The position numbers and the translations under genes were made by a program. Below the pieces are notes generated by a model. The model was given only the letters and a program-made list of their open reading frames with translations, had not been told where the DNA came from and did not search any database. This document shows positions 8,710-15,652 of a stretch of DNA of 36,526 bases, piece by piece. Origin of the DNA: Candidatus Uhrbacteria bacterium (GTDB lineage: Bacteria; Patescibacteriota; Patescibacteriia; UBA9934; GWF2-40-263); contig JACPHX010000010.1 of assembly GCA_016188425.1 (NCBI GenBank), positions 1 through 36,526 on the forward strand, in the 5' to 3' direction. Position 1 is the stretch's first letter, and each line of letters starts with the position of its first letter.

Positions 8710-9255
8710 ATGCCAAAACAGACCGCCAAACATGGCCGTCGGTGGTACGCGATCCACACCTACAGCGGCTACGAGGACAACGTGGCCCAAAACCTGCGCC
8801 AGCGCATCGAGAGCATGGACATGGAAGAGAAGATCTTCGGCGTGCTCGTCCCCAAGGAAAAAAAGATCGTGATTAAAAACGGCAAACGCAAGACCGTCGA
8901 AGAAAAAATCTTCCCAGGATATGTGCTGGTGGAGATGACGGTCTCGGACGATTCTTGGTATGTGGTGCGCAATACACCCAACGTCACTGGCTTCCTTGGA
9001 ACTGGCACCATCCCAACCCCACTCTCCGACGCGGAAATCGAATCGCTCCAGAAACGGATCGGCGTCAACGAGCCTGAATACATCCTGGATGTGGAGGTGG
9101 GCTCCCCTATCGCCATCATCGACGGGCCGTTCAAAGGGATGGAAGGAAAGGTTTCGGAAATGGACCAGGAACGCGGCAAGGTCAAAGTACTGGTCTCCAT
9201 GTTCGGCCGCGAGACCCCAGTAGAACTTGACTTTTTGCAGGTGAAGAAGGTATAG
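8710..9255 (+). CDS. nusG: Transcription termination/antitermination protein NusG
   Basis: RRWYAIHTYSGYEDNVAQNLRQRIESM, FPGYVLVEM, VRNTPNVTGFLG, and a KOW-like FKGMEGKVSEMDQERGKVKVLVSMFGRETPVELDFLQVKKV. Confidence 0.97.
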   Translation: MPKQTAKHGRRWYAIHTYSGYEDNVAQNLRQRIESMDMEEKIFGVLVPKEKKIVIKNGKRKTVEEKIFPGYVLVEMTVSDDSWYVVRNTPNVTGFLGTGTIPTPLSDAEIESLQKRIGVNEPEYILDVEVGSPIAIIDGPFKGMEGKVSEMDQERGKVKVLVSMFGRETPVELDFLQVKKV

Positions 9256-9256
9256 A

Positions 9257-9338
9257 AGGGAGGAAAAGGGAGGGAGAGTGGAGGAGGGAGAATGACGGTT
9301 TTTCTTTGTCATTCTCCACTCTGCCTCCTCCCCCCCTC
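9257..9338. repeat. Purine/pyrimidine-biased imperfect inverted repeat (family E) between nusG and rplK
   Basis: GGGAGAGTGGAGGAGGGAGAATGAC...GTCATTCTCCACTCTGCCTCCTCCCCCCCTC; perfect core GAGAATGAC 9288-9296 / GTCATTCTC 9308-9316. Confidence 0.75.
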
Positions 9339-9395
9339 TATTTACTAACATAGTGTGGTTGCCTCGATCTCGGGGAGTCCACTTAAAAAACAACT

Positions 9396-9818
9396 ATGGC
9401 CAAAAAGATAAAAACACAGATCAAGCTCCAGATCCAAGGCGGCGCAGCGACCCCAGCTCCACCGGTCGGTCCCGCCCTTGGTCAGCACGGCTTGAACATC
9501 GCGGATTTCGTGAAACGCTTCAACGACGCCACCAAGGACCGCCGCGGCGAAGTCGTCCCGATCATCATCACCGTGTACGAAGATCGCACATACGATTTCG
9601 TCACCAAAGTCGCTCCGGCTTCCGACCTCATCAAGCAGGCGGCGAAGATCAAGTCGGGCTCTGGAAAACCGCTCACCGAAAAAGTTGCCACGATCACGCA
9701 AGACCAGCTCCGCGCCATCGCCGAGAAAAAAATGCCTGACCTCAACACGAAAGACGTTGAGATGGCAATGAAAATCATTGCGGGAACGGCGAGACAGATG
9801 GGAGTGGAAATAAAGTAG
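9396..9818 (+). CDS. rplK: 50S ribosomal protein L11
   Basis: [38 protein letters not shown]... is canonical L11. Confidence 0.97.
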   Translation: MAKKIKTQIKLQIQGGAATPAPPVGPALGQHGLNIADFVKRFNDATKDRRGEVVPIIITVYEDRTYDFVTKVAPASDLIKQAAKIKSGSGKPLTEKVATITQDQLRAIAEKKMPDLNTKDVEMAMKIIAGTARQMGVEIK

Positions 9819-9826
9819 CTGGTTTC

Positions 9827-9967
9827 AAGGGTCGCAAGGGCAGCAAGGGTTTCAAGGGAGTTACAGGATCTCTTGCCCTTGCAACCAATATTAATTACCG
9901 TGGGCAGCCCTTGCAACCAATATTAATTACCGTGGGCAGCCCTTGCAACCAATATTAATTACCGTGG
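9827..9967. repeat. rplK-rplA intergenic repeat block: 9-nt GGnnnCAAG array followed by about 2.9 tandem copies of a 32-bp unit
   Basis: GGTTTCAAG|GGTCGCAAG|GGCAGCAAG|GGTTTCAAG, then CCCTTGCAACCAATATTAATTACCGTGGGCAG at 9876, 9908 and 9940 (third copy partial). Confidence 0.9.
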
Positions 9968-10003
9968 GAGTCTCTCACAGACATCATCACCACAATACAC
10001 ACT

Positions 10004-10690
10004 ATGCCTAGCAAACGATTCCAGGCCGCGAAAGCCCTGATTGAAAAGAAGAAAATATATCCGATCACTGATGCCATCGCTCTCTTGAAAAAAACAGCCG
10101 GAGCCAAATTCAACGAGACGGTGGAAGTCCATTTCCGCCTGGGAATTGACCCAGCCAAGAGCGACCAACAGGTGCGCGGCACCGTCGCGCTTCCGCACGG
10201 GACAGGCAAAACTAAGAAGGTTGCCGCCTTCGTCGAGGCCGAGAAGGCCGCGATCGCCACGGCCGCCGGAGCCGATATCGTCGGCGCCGAGGACCTGATC
10301 GCGGAGATTTCCAAGACCAACGCCATCGACTTCGATGTCGCGGTCGCGACCCCGGCCATGATGCCCAAGCTCGCGAAGCTCGCGAAACTCCTCGGACCCC
10401 GTGGACTCATGCCAAACCCAAAAACCGACACAGTGGGTCCGAACATTGAGAAGATTATCAAAGAACAGAAAGCGGGGAAAATTTCTTTCAAGAACGACAC
10501 TACGAGCAACATCCATACCATCTTCGGACGCGCGTCTTTCGAGGAAGCACAGCTGGTCGCGAACCTGAACGCTGTCATCGAGGCCGTGCGCAAAGGGAAG
10601 CCAAGCACGTCCAAAGGCGTGTACATGCGCACCGTCACCATTTGCACGGCCATGGGGCCTGGGATCAAGGTGGAGGTGGCGATCGTGTAG
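10004..10690 (+). CDS. rplA: 50S ribosomal protein L1
   Basis: MPSKRFQAAKALIEKKKIYPITDAIALLKKTAGAKFNETVEVHFRLGIDPAKSDQQVRGTVALPHGTGKTKKVAAF... is canonical L1. Confidence 0.97.
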   Translation: MPSKRFQAAKALIEKKKIYPITDAIALLKKTAGAKFNETVEVHFRLGIDPAKSDQQVRGTVALPHGTGKTKKVAAFVEAEKAAIATAAGADIVGAEDLIAEISKTNAIDFDVAVATPAMMPKLAKLAKLLGPRGLMPNPKTDTVGPNIEKIIKEQKAGKISFKNDTTSNIHTIFGRASFEEAQLVANLNAVIEAVRKGKPSTSKGVYMRTVTICTAMGPGIKVEVAIV

Positions 10691-10727
10691 GAGACAAGGG
10701 CTGAAAGGGCGGAAAAGGATGAAAGGG

Positions 10728-10759
10728 AAAAAAGACGGGGCAGATGCCTCGTCTTTTTT
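10728..10759. terminator. Bidirectional rho-independent terminator after rplA
   Basis: AAAAAAGACGGGGC-agat-GCCTCGTCTTTTTT. Confidence 0.85.
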
Positions 10760-10778
10760 GTATTTGGGGTCATCCAGC

Positions 10779-10823
10779 TGCTAACCCCGAGCGTTGGCGC
10801 TGCTAACGCGGGGGTTAGCAGTT
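10779..10823. repeat. Family D palindromic repeat (GCTAACGCTCGGGGTTAGCAG), inverted pair
   Basis: TGCTAACCCCGAGCGTTGGCGCTGCTAACGCGGGGGTTAGCAG. Confidence 0.85.
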
Positions 10824-10876
10824 GCGTGACCGCCTGCTGCTTTACCTTTTCAACGATTTTGATAGGATTTACTTGT

Positions 10877-11200
10877 ATGAAAAAATTCTTCGACTCGGTT
10901 TTCCGTGCCATCTTCCCTCACGAGGATCCGACACAGGTGAAACGTGAATACAAACTGCCAGATTCCATCAATTTTTCCCTCAGCGTCACCCCCGAAGGTT
11001 GGTTCGTTATTACGATGCCCGACCATCCAGGGCTTGTCACGCAAGCGAACAGCCATGAAGGGATCATGGAAATGGTGAATGATGCCGTGCTGACGTACTA
11101 CGACGTCCCGAAACGGAAGGCAGACATCATCTACGACAAACTGAACGTCGGCGACACCGTCATCCGCTACGAGGGAACGTTGCAAACGAAACACGCATAA
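10877..11200 (+). CDS. HicB-like antitoxin-family protein
   Basis: FSLSVTPEGWFVITMPDHPGLVTQANSHEGIMEMVNDAVLTYYDVP resembles the HicB partial RNase-H fold; adjacent HicA-like ORF. Start at MKKFF (10877). Confidence 0.6.
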   Translation: MKKFFDSVFRAIFPHEDPTQVKREYKLPDSINFSLSVTPEGWFVITMPDHPGLVTQANSHEGIMEMVNDAVLTYYDVPKRKADIIYDKLNVGDTVIRYEGTLQTKHA

Positions 11201-11204
11201 CGCT

Positions 11205-11447
11205 GTGGGCGAGTGGAATTTCAACACCCGGCAATGCATCCGAGCCCTCAAACGGCTCGGGTTCTTTTTGTGTAACAAACGCCATGGCCGCCATGACAAG
11301 CTGTGTCCGCCACAAACCATCCTCAACCGCCTCACGGGCCTCATCATGATCCCGCGGCATTCGAAGCTGCACTGCCAATCGGAAATCGTTGCTGAACTCA
11401 GGAAGATGGGCAGCGAATTGCTCGTGGAAAGATTCAAAAAAATGTAG
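11205..11447 (+). CDS. HicA-like mRNA interferase family protein
   Basis: CIRALKRLGFFLCNKRHGRHDKLCPPQ...MIPRHSKLHCQSEIVAELRKMG resembles the HicA dsRBD-like fold with a GRHDK box and a downstream His. Confidence 0.6.
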   Translation: MGEWNFNTRQCIRALKRLGFFLCNKRHGRHDKLCPPQTILNRLTGLIMIPRHSKLHCQSEIVAELRKMGSELLVERFKKM

Positions 11448-11463
11448 ACACGAACACTTCCCT

Positions 11464-12117
11464 ATGCCCGTCCTCTCACGCCAGAACATCCTCGATCGGT
11501 TGAACAACAACGATATCGCGTTCGATCCGCCGATCGATCGGTTCCAGCTTCAACCCCACGCGATCGATTTACGTTTAGGTTATCGTTTCCTCATCCCCCG
11601 CAACTGGATGGTGACGGAACGTGGGCGCCGCGCGATCAAAGTGTCCATCGACGACCTGGAAGCGCATCGCGACCAATTTGACGAAGTCATTTTAAAACCA
11701 GGACAATACTTTGAATTGCTCCCCAACGAATTCGTCATAGGTACATCGCTTGAGAAAATCGAGATGAAGGCGCCGGACCTGATGGCTCTTCTTTTTCCAA
11801 GAACCTCGACGAACCGACGCGGAATTGACCTGTCGCTCTCGGGGATCATTGATGCGGGATACAAAGGCCAACTTATCCTTCCTATGAAAAACGAGGCGGG
11901 GGACCAGGTGATCCGCATCTATCCAGGCGAGCGGGTGTGCCAGGTGATTTTTGAAACCTTGTCCTCTCCCCTCTCGGAGGCGGAGGCGAACATGCATGGG
12001 ATGACGGCGGCGAAATACAATGAGGGGAATGGGGAGTATAAACTCGATAAAGAGGATGAGAGGCAGGCGCTCATTGGAGGGAGGTTGGATGAGCTGAAGA
12101 GGACGTTTGGGATCTGA
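11464..12117 (+). CDS. dcd: dCTP deaminase / dUTPase superfamily protein (Dcd-like)
   Basis: PHAIDLRLGYRF, PGQYFELLPNEFVIGTSLEKIEMKAPDLMALL, GIIDAGYKGQLILPMKN, IYPGERVCQVIFETL. Start at MPVLSRQN (11464). The catalytic Glu of Dcd appears replaced, so substrate is uncertain. Confidence 0.8.
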   Translation: MPVLSRQNILDRLNNNDIAFDPPIDRFQLQPHAIDLRLGYRFLIPRNWMVTERGRRAIKVSIDDLEAHRDQFDEVILKPGQYFELLPNEFVIGTSLEKIEMKAPDLMALLFPRTSTNRRGIDLSLSGIIDAGYKGQLILPMKNEAGDQVIRIYPGERVCQVIFETLSSPLSEAEANMHGMTAAKYNEGNGEYKLDKEDERQALIGGRLDELKRTFGI

Positions 12118-12142
12118 TGACGACTTGGTTGGCTATGGATAC

Positions 12143-12229
12143 CTGCTGACGCTCGGGGTTGGCAGAGCCGTTTCCCGCCAACGCTCGGGGTCGGCACGTC
12201 GTTTTTATGCTAACGCTCGGGGTTAGCAG
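12143..12229. repeat. Three family D repeat copies in tandem (12143-12165, 12177-12197, 12207-12229)
   Basis: TGCTGACGCTCGGGGTTGGCAG, CCAACGCTCGGGGTCGGCA, TGCTAACGCTCGGGGTTAGCAG. Confidence 0.85.
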
Positions 12230-12994
12230 TTAAAGCTGACGCAGCACATTACAGATCTGCCGCACGAGGGGGACAACGGGGTGATCGTGGATGACATAGG
12301 AGGGATCGGTGGCGCCGGGGAGGAAGATGGAGATGCTGGTGGGGGTGCGACGCGCGATGGGCGCGCTACCTGCTCCGGGGCGGGGTGCAGGAACCCCGCC
12401 TATTGTATTTTGGATAGCGGAGCAGCCGATCTCTTGGCAGAGGCGGTTCACCTCGTCGACGAATGGTTGGTCGAATCCTTCAATGATGATTTGTTTGAAC
12501 TGTGGCTTTAGTGTTTCTGCGCAGACCTTATCGCGAGAGAATCGCTCATGCGAGTCGTCAACGATATAGAGTTTGTCCACGCCGTGATCAAGGAGGGTTT
12601 TCCAGCAGGGTTCGCAGGCCCACCAGTGGCCGTACATGTAGGCGGAAGTGCCGGTCGTATCTATCCCCTGCTCTTCCGCGGCTTTCATGAGCATCGGCTC
12701 CGAGTGCCCATCTGGATCATGAACATGACAGAGGTCGTATCCTTCTCCCGTCTTGCACTCAAGGACGACGCGCGGGCAGATATGGCGATTCGTGGCCTTC
12801 TTTCCAAACCCATTTGCGGCGCGCGCGACGACGTGTCCGTCTTTTACCAAGACGATGCCGACAGGATATAACGTGTCACCAGAGAGTTCCTCTTGCGCTC
12901 GTTGTGCTTCCCCCATGAAGGGGTGGTCATGGGGGACGAAGAAGTATTCTTTTCCTGGGGGAGTGTAGGGGCGTTGGATGTCCATATTCATCAA
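12230..12994 (-). CDS. CMP/dCMP-deaminase-superfamily protein with low-complexity C-terminal insert
   Basis: Zinc-deaminase-like HSEPMLMKAAEE and WWACEPCWKTLLDHGVDKLYIVDD (H-x-E ... C-x-x-C). Confidence 0.75.
   Translation of the reverse strand: MMNMDIQRPYTPPGKEYFFVPHDHPFMGEAQRAQEELSGDTLYPVGIVLVKDGHVVARAANGFGKKATNRHICPRVVLECKTGEGYDLCHVHDPDGHSEPMLMKAAEEQGIDTTGTSAYMYGHWWACEPCWKTLLDHGVDKLYIVDDSHERFSRDKVCAETLKPQFKQIIIEGFDQPFVDEVNRLCQEIGCSAIQNTIGGVPAPRPGAGSAPIARRTPTSISIFLPGATDPSYVIHDHPVVPLVRQICNVLRQL
12379..12405. repeat. Family C palindrome inside the deaminase-like gene
   Basis: GGCGGGGT-gcagga-ACCCCGCC-TATTG; encodes TIGGVPAPRPGA. Confidence 0.75.
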
Positions 12995-13128
12995 AATATG
13001 TTAGGAAAATTGAAAAAACCGTCAATTCACGACCTGACCCCTTTTCGGAAGGGTCCAGGGGCGAGGGTCCAGGGGCGGAGGGGAACGTTGATCGGAATAA
13101 AAATATTTCCTTCCTTAGACCTTTGACC

Positions 13129-13689
13129 TTATTTCTTTATTCTATAGTGCAACAGGATCGTCTGCTCATTGAGCGGTTTCATCTCGATGAGTTGCAGGTT
13201 CACCCGAGGAGCGCCTTCGATAAGCGGGACTCCTTTTCCAAAGATGACCGGCTCGACGGTAAGGAACAGCTCGTCGATGCAGCCTTCGCGGAGGAAAACG
13301 GAGTAGATTTGGGAGCCGCCGCAGAGGGCGACGGAGGAATATCCTTTGCTCTCAAGATTAGCGAGGAGGTCACGCGGGGACAAATCCGTCCACACCACTC
13401 TGCCAGCTCCCTCCCCCCCTCCACTCTCCACTCTCCCTCCGAGGCGGGGTGTAGGCACCCCGCCTATGTGTAACGGAGAACGGCTCATCACCACCATCGT
13501 CCTTCCGGGAAGGGCCTGTCCGAACGTCTCAAAGGTCTTCCGGCCGACGATCATGATGCCGAGTTCCTTCGTCTTTTGAGAGAAAAATTTCTTGTCTTCC
13601 TTGCTGGTCCAGTCGGTCGAGACTTGGTCGACATGCTCGGCAATGATCCCATTGACGGATATCGCGGCGATGAGAATGGTTTTGATCAT
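13129..13689 (-). CDS. Dihydrofolate reductase / RibD C-terminal-domain-like reductase
   Basis: IAAISVNGIIAEH, IMIVGRKTFETFG..LPGRTMVVMSR, VALCGGSQIYSVFLREGCIDELFLTVEPVIFGKGVPL. Starts with a 4-bp overlap of the thyA stop. Confidence 0.85.
   Translation of the reverse strand: MIKTILIAAISVNGIIAEHVDQVSTDWTSKEDKKFFSQKTKELGIMIVGRKTFETFGQALPGRTMVVMSRSPLHIGGVPTPRLGGRVESGGGEGAGRVVWTDLSPRDLLANLESKGYSSVALCGGSQIYSVFLREGCIDELFLTVEPVIFGKGVPLIEGAPRVNLQLIEMKPLNEQTILLHYRIKK
13410..13470. repeat. Composite family E + family C insert inside the DHFR-like gene
   Basis: CTCCCTCCCCCCCTCCACTCTCCACTCTCCCTCCGA then GGCGGGGTG-tagg-CACCCCGCC-TATGTG; encodes HIGGVPTPRLGGRVESGGGEGAG. Confidence 0.75.
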
Positions 13690-14519
13690 ACGGCGAGTTT
13701 CATTTTTTTGACTGCCTTCTGCGGATGGTACTGGGATTGGAACATCTCCACGATCTCGTGCACGAGATTCGTGTCGGCGGCAAGCGCGCGTCGGAACGAC
13801 CCTGGAGGCAAACGACAGACGATTTCCGGATGGCCGTGGTCCTCGCGGGCGAGCAGTTCTTCCACCTGGGGAAAATGAGTCGCGTAAATATGCGCATGGG
13901 AAATCGAAACCGTCAGCTTCCCCACCTCAACGCCGAGCTCTTGGGCAAGCATGGCTTGCAGGAGAGCAAAGCCCGCGAGGTCATGCGGATTCCCAAGCAT
14001 CATGTCGTTGGAACGGATCACGAGATGGAGGTTCAATTTCCCCCCGATAATGTTCGTGACCCACGTGAACGGACACGGCACATTCTTTTTCTTGGGCGCC
14101 CGCAACCCGTCGCCCGCTGGATCCCACATAAGAACCACGCCTTGGCGGGAGGTTGGTTCCTCTCGGAGATGCTCGACAAGATCAAGGAGCTGGTCGCGCC
14201 CAAAATGATGGCGCCAGCGGTAGCCGTACGCCGTAGGTAATGTACCGTCGGGGTCTGCAAAATCATCCCAGATTTTGGTGAACTGGCGAATAAAGTCCAA
14301 CTCCTTTTTTCCAGAGACCATCCACACCACTTCGCTCACGAACAACGCGACAGGAATCTTGCGGACGGTAAGGAGCGGAAACCCGCCATCTGGATAGAGG
14401 TCGTATGTCACGCCCGCAAGCGCCTTCGTATCCACCCCGGTGCGTTCACTGTACACGCGCCCCCCTTGATAATATATCTGCCGTACATGCGAGAGGAATA
14501 GGCGATCAAAGGAGGTCAT
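13686..14519 (-). CDS. thyA: Thymidylate synthase family protein (ThyA-like; Asn177-equivalent replaced by Asp)
   Basis: GVTYDLYPDGGFPLLTVRKI, PTAYGYRWR, VPCPFTWV, GGKLNLHLVIRSNDMMLGNPHDLAGFALLQAMLAQELG, SHAHIY. Confidence 0.88.
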   Translation of the reverse strand: MTSFDRLFLSHVRQIYYQGGRVYSERTGVDTKALAGVTYDLYPDGGFPLLTVRKIPVALFVSEVVWMVSGKKELDFIRQFTKIWDDFADPDGTLPTAYGYRWRHHFGRDQLLDLVEHLREEPTSRQGVVLMWDPAGDGLRAPKKKNVPCPFTWVTNIIGGKLNLHLVIRSNDMMLGNPHDLAGFALLQAMLAQELGVEVGKLTVSISHAHIYATHFPQVEELLAREDHGHPEIVCRLPPGSFRRALAADTNLVHEIVEMFQSQYHPQKAVKKMKLAV

Positions 14520-14590
14520 AGGTGCGCGGGGCTAGGAGTCTTCCATGGATCATAGCAGAGGGAGCGGAAGAGGTTTTCCACATGCAAGAT

Positions 14591-14714
14591 GGCGCAAGGG
14601 GCGCAGGGGGTCCAAGGGGCGCAGTTATATGGGCGCGCCAGCGCACATGGGCTTCCGGCTTCAGATTCAATCCTTTCCCCTTGCGCCCCTTGGACCCCCT
14701 GCGCCCCTTGCGCC
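14591..14714. repeat. Family B palindromic element with perfect 33-nt arms (9-nt units) in the divergent region upstream of thyA
   Basis: GGCGCAAGGGGCGCAGGGGGTCCAAGGGGCGCA (14591-14623) and its exact reverse complement (14682-14714). Confidence 0.95.
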
Positions 14715-14757
14715 TGTTTTCTGCTACACTACCCTCATCTAACGCCTCTCATTCGCT

Positions 14758-15642
14758 ATGGCTTTGCCTTCTCTTGGCCGCGTGCTCGATGAAAGCTGGG
14801 GACAATACCGGCAGCGCTTTTTTGATCATCTCAACCTTACGTGGCCTTTTTTGCTTTTGAGCGCTATTACCATCGCTACGTACATCTTTTATCCGCAGGC
14901 CAGCAGCTTGTTGGATCCTGGAGCGCTCTACACCGTACAAGAAAAGGCGAGCGTCGTTGTTTCGCTTGTGCTAGGAATCAGCACCTCGCTTACCATCTTG
15001 GTTATCTATGGAGCTCTGATCGTCTCCTACGACGGACAATTGAACAATCGCCCCGTCAGCAATCGCAAGGCATTCGCCCTTGGTTGGAAAAAGCTCCCCA
15101 TGCTCCTTCTGCTTACCGTTCTTCTCAATGCCATCATGTTCCTGGCGAGATATCTTCCGCTCGTCCCTTCCCTGGTTCTGGCGGTCATCGGCACGGTATT
15201 CCCCTCCCTCAACGGATTAACTCCCCTCATTTACATTTTTGAATTCATCGGCCGCCTGGCCGCCGTCTTCATTGTCTTGGCCGTCGCCATCGATTACTTC
15301 TTTTCCCTTTTCACGTTCATGCTAGAAGGAAAAAAGGGCTGGAGCGCTTTTCTCCATTCGCGCGAAATCGTCAAGGGGTTGCGGTTCGCCGTTTTCGGAC
15401 GCCTCGTGATCCCCTCGCTGATTTTCTTTTTTGGCGCCGCGGCCGTGGGCGTGCTCTTGCTCTTAAGCGCCAACATGATCAATGTTTCCATCACGGGATA
15501 CAACGCCGATCTCTATGCCCGCCTCAAGCTTATCAGCACGCATGCCGTGACCAGTGTTCTTTTCGCCCTGGTCTTCCCGGCCCTGGTTGCCATCCAAAGC
15601 GTCGTCTACCAGCACTTGAAAGATCAGCGCCGCCTGCCATAA
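14758..15642 (+). CDS. Hypothetical polytopic membrane protein
   Basis: Complete ORF with several hydrophobic segments; shares orientation and architecture with the next gene. Confidence 0.75.
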   Translation: MALPSLGRVLDESWGQYRQRFFDHLNLTWPFLLLSAITIATYIFYPQASSLLDPGALYTVQEKASVVVSLVLGISTSLTILVIYGALIVSYDGQLNNRPVSNRKAFALGWKKLPMLLLLTVLLNAIMFLARYLPLVPSLVLAVIGTVFPSLNGLTPLIYIFEFIGRLAAVFIVLAVAIDYFFSLFTFMLEGKKGWSAFLHSREIVKGLRFAVFGRLVIPSLIFFFGAAAVGVLLLLSANMINVSITGYNADLYARLKLISTHAVTSVLFALVFPALVAIQSVVYQHLKDQRRLP

Positions 15643-15652
15643 TGGCCGGCAT

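Noticed and set aside
9876-9967. Three direct repeats of 32 bp, CRISPR-like length
   Set aside because: The repeats are contiguous with no spacers and no cas genes are present; this is a tandem duplication.
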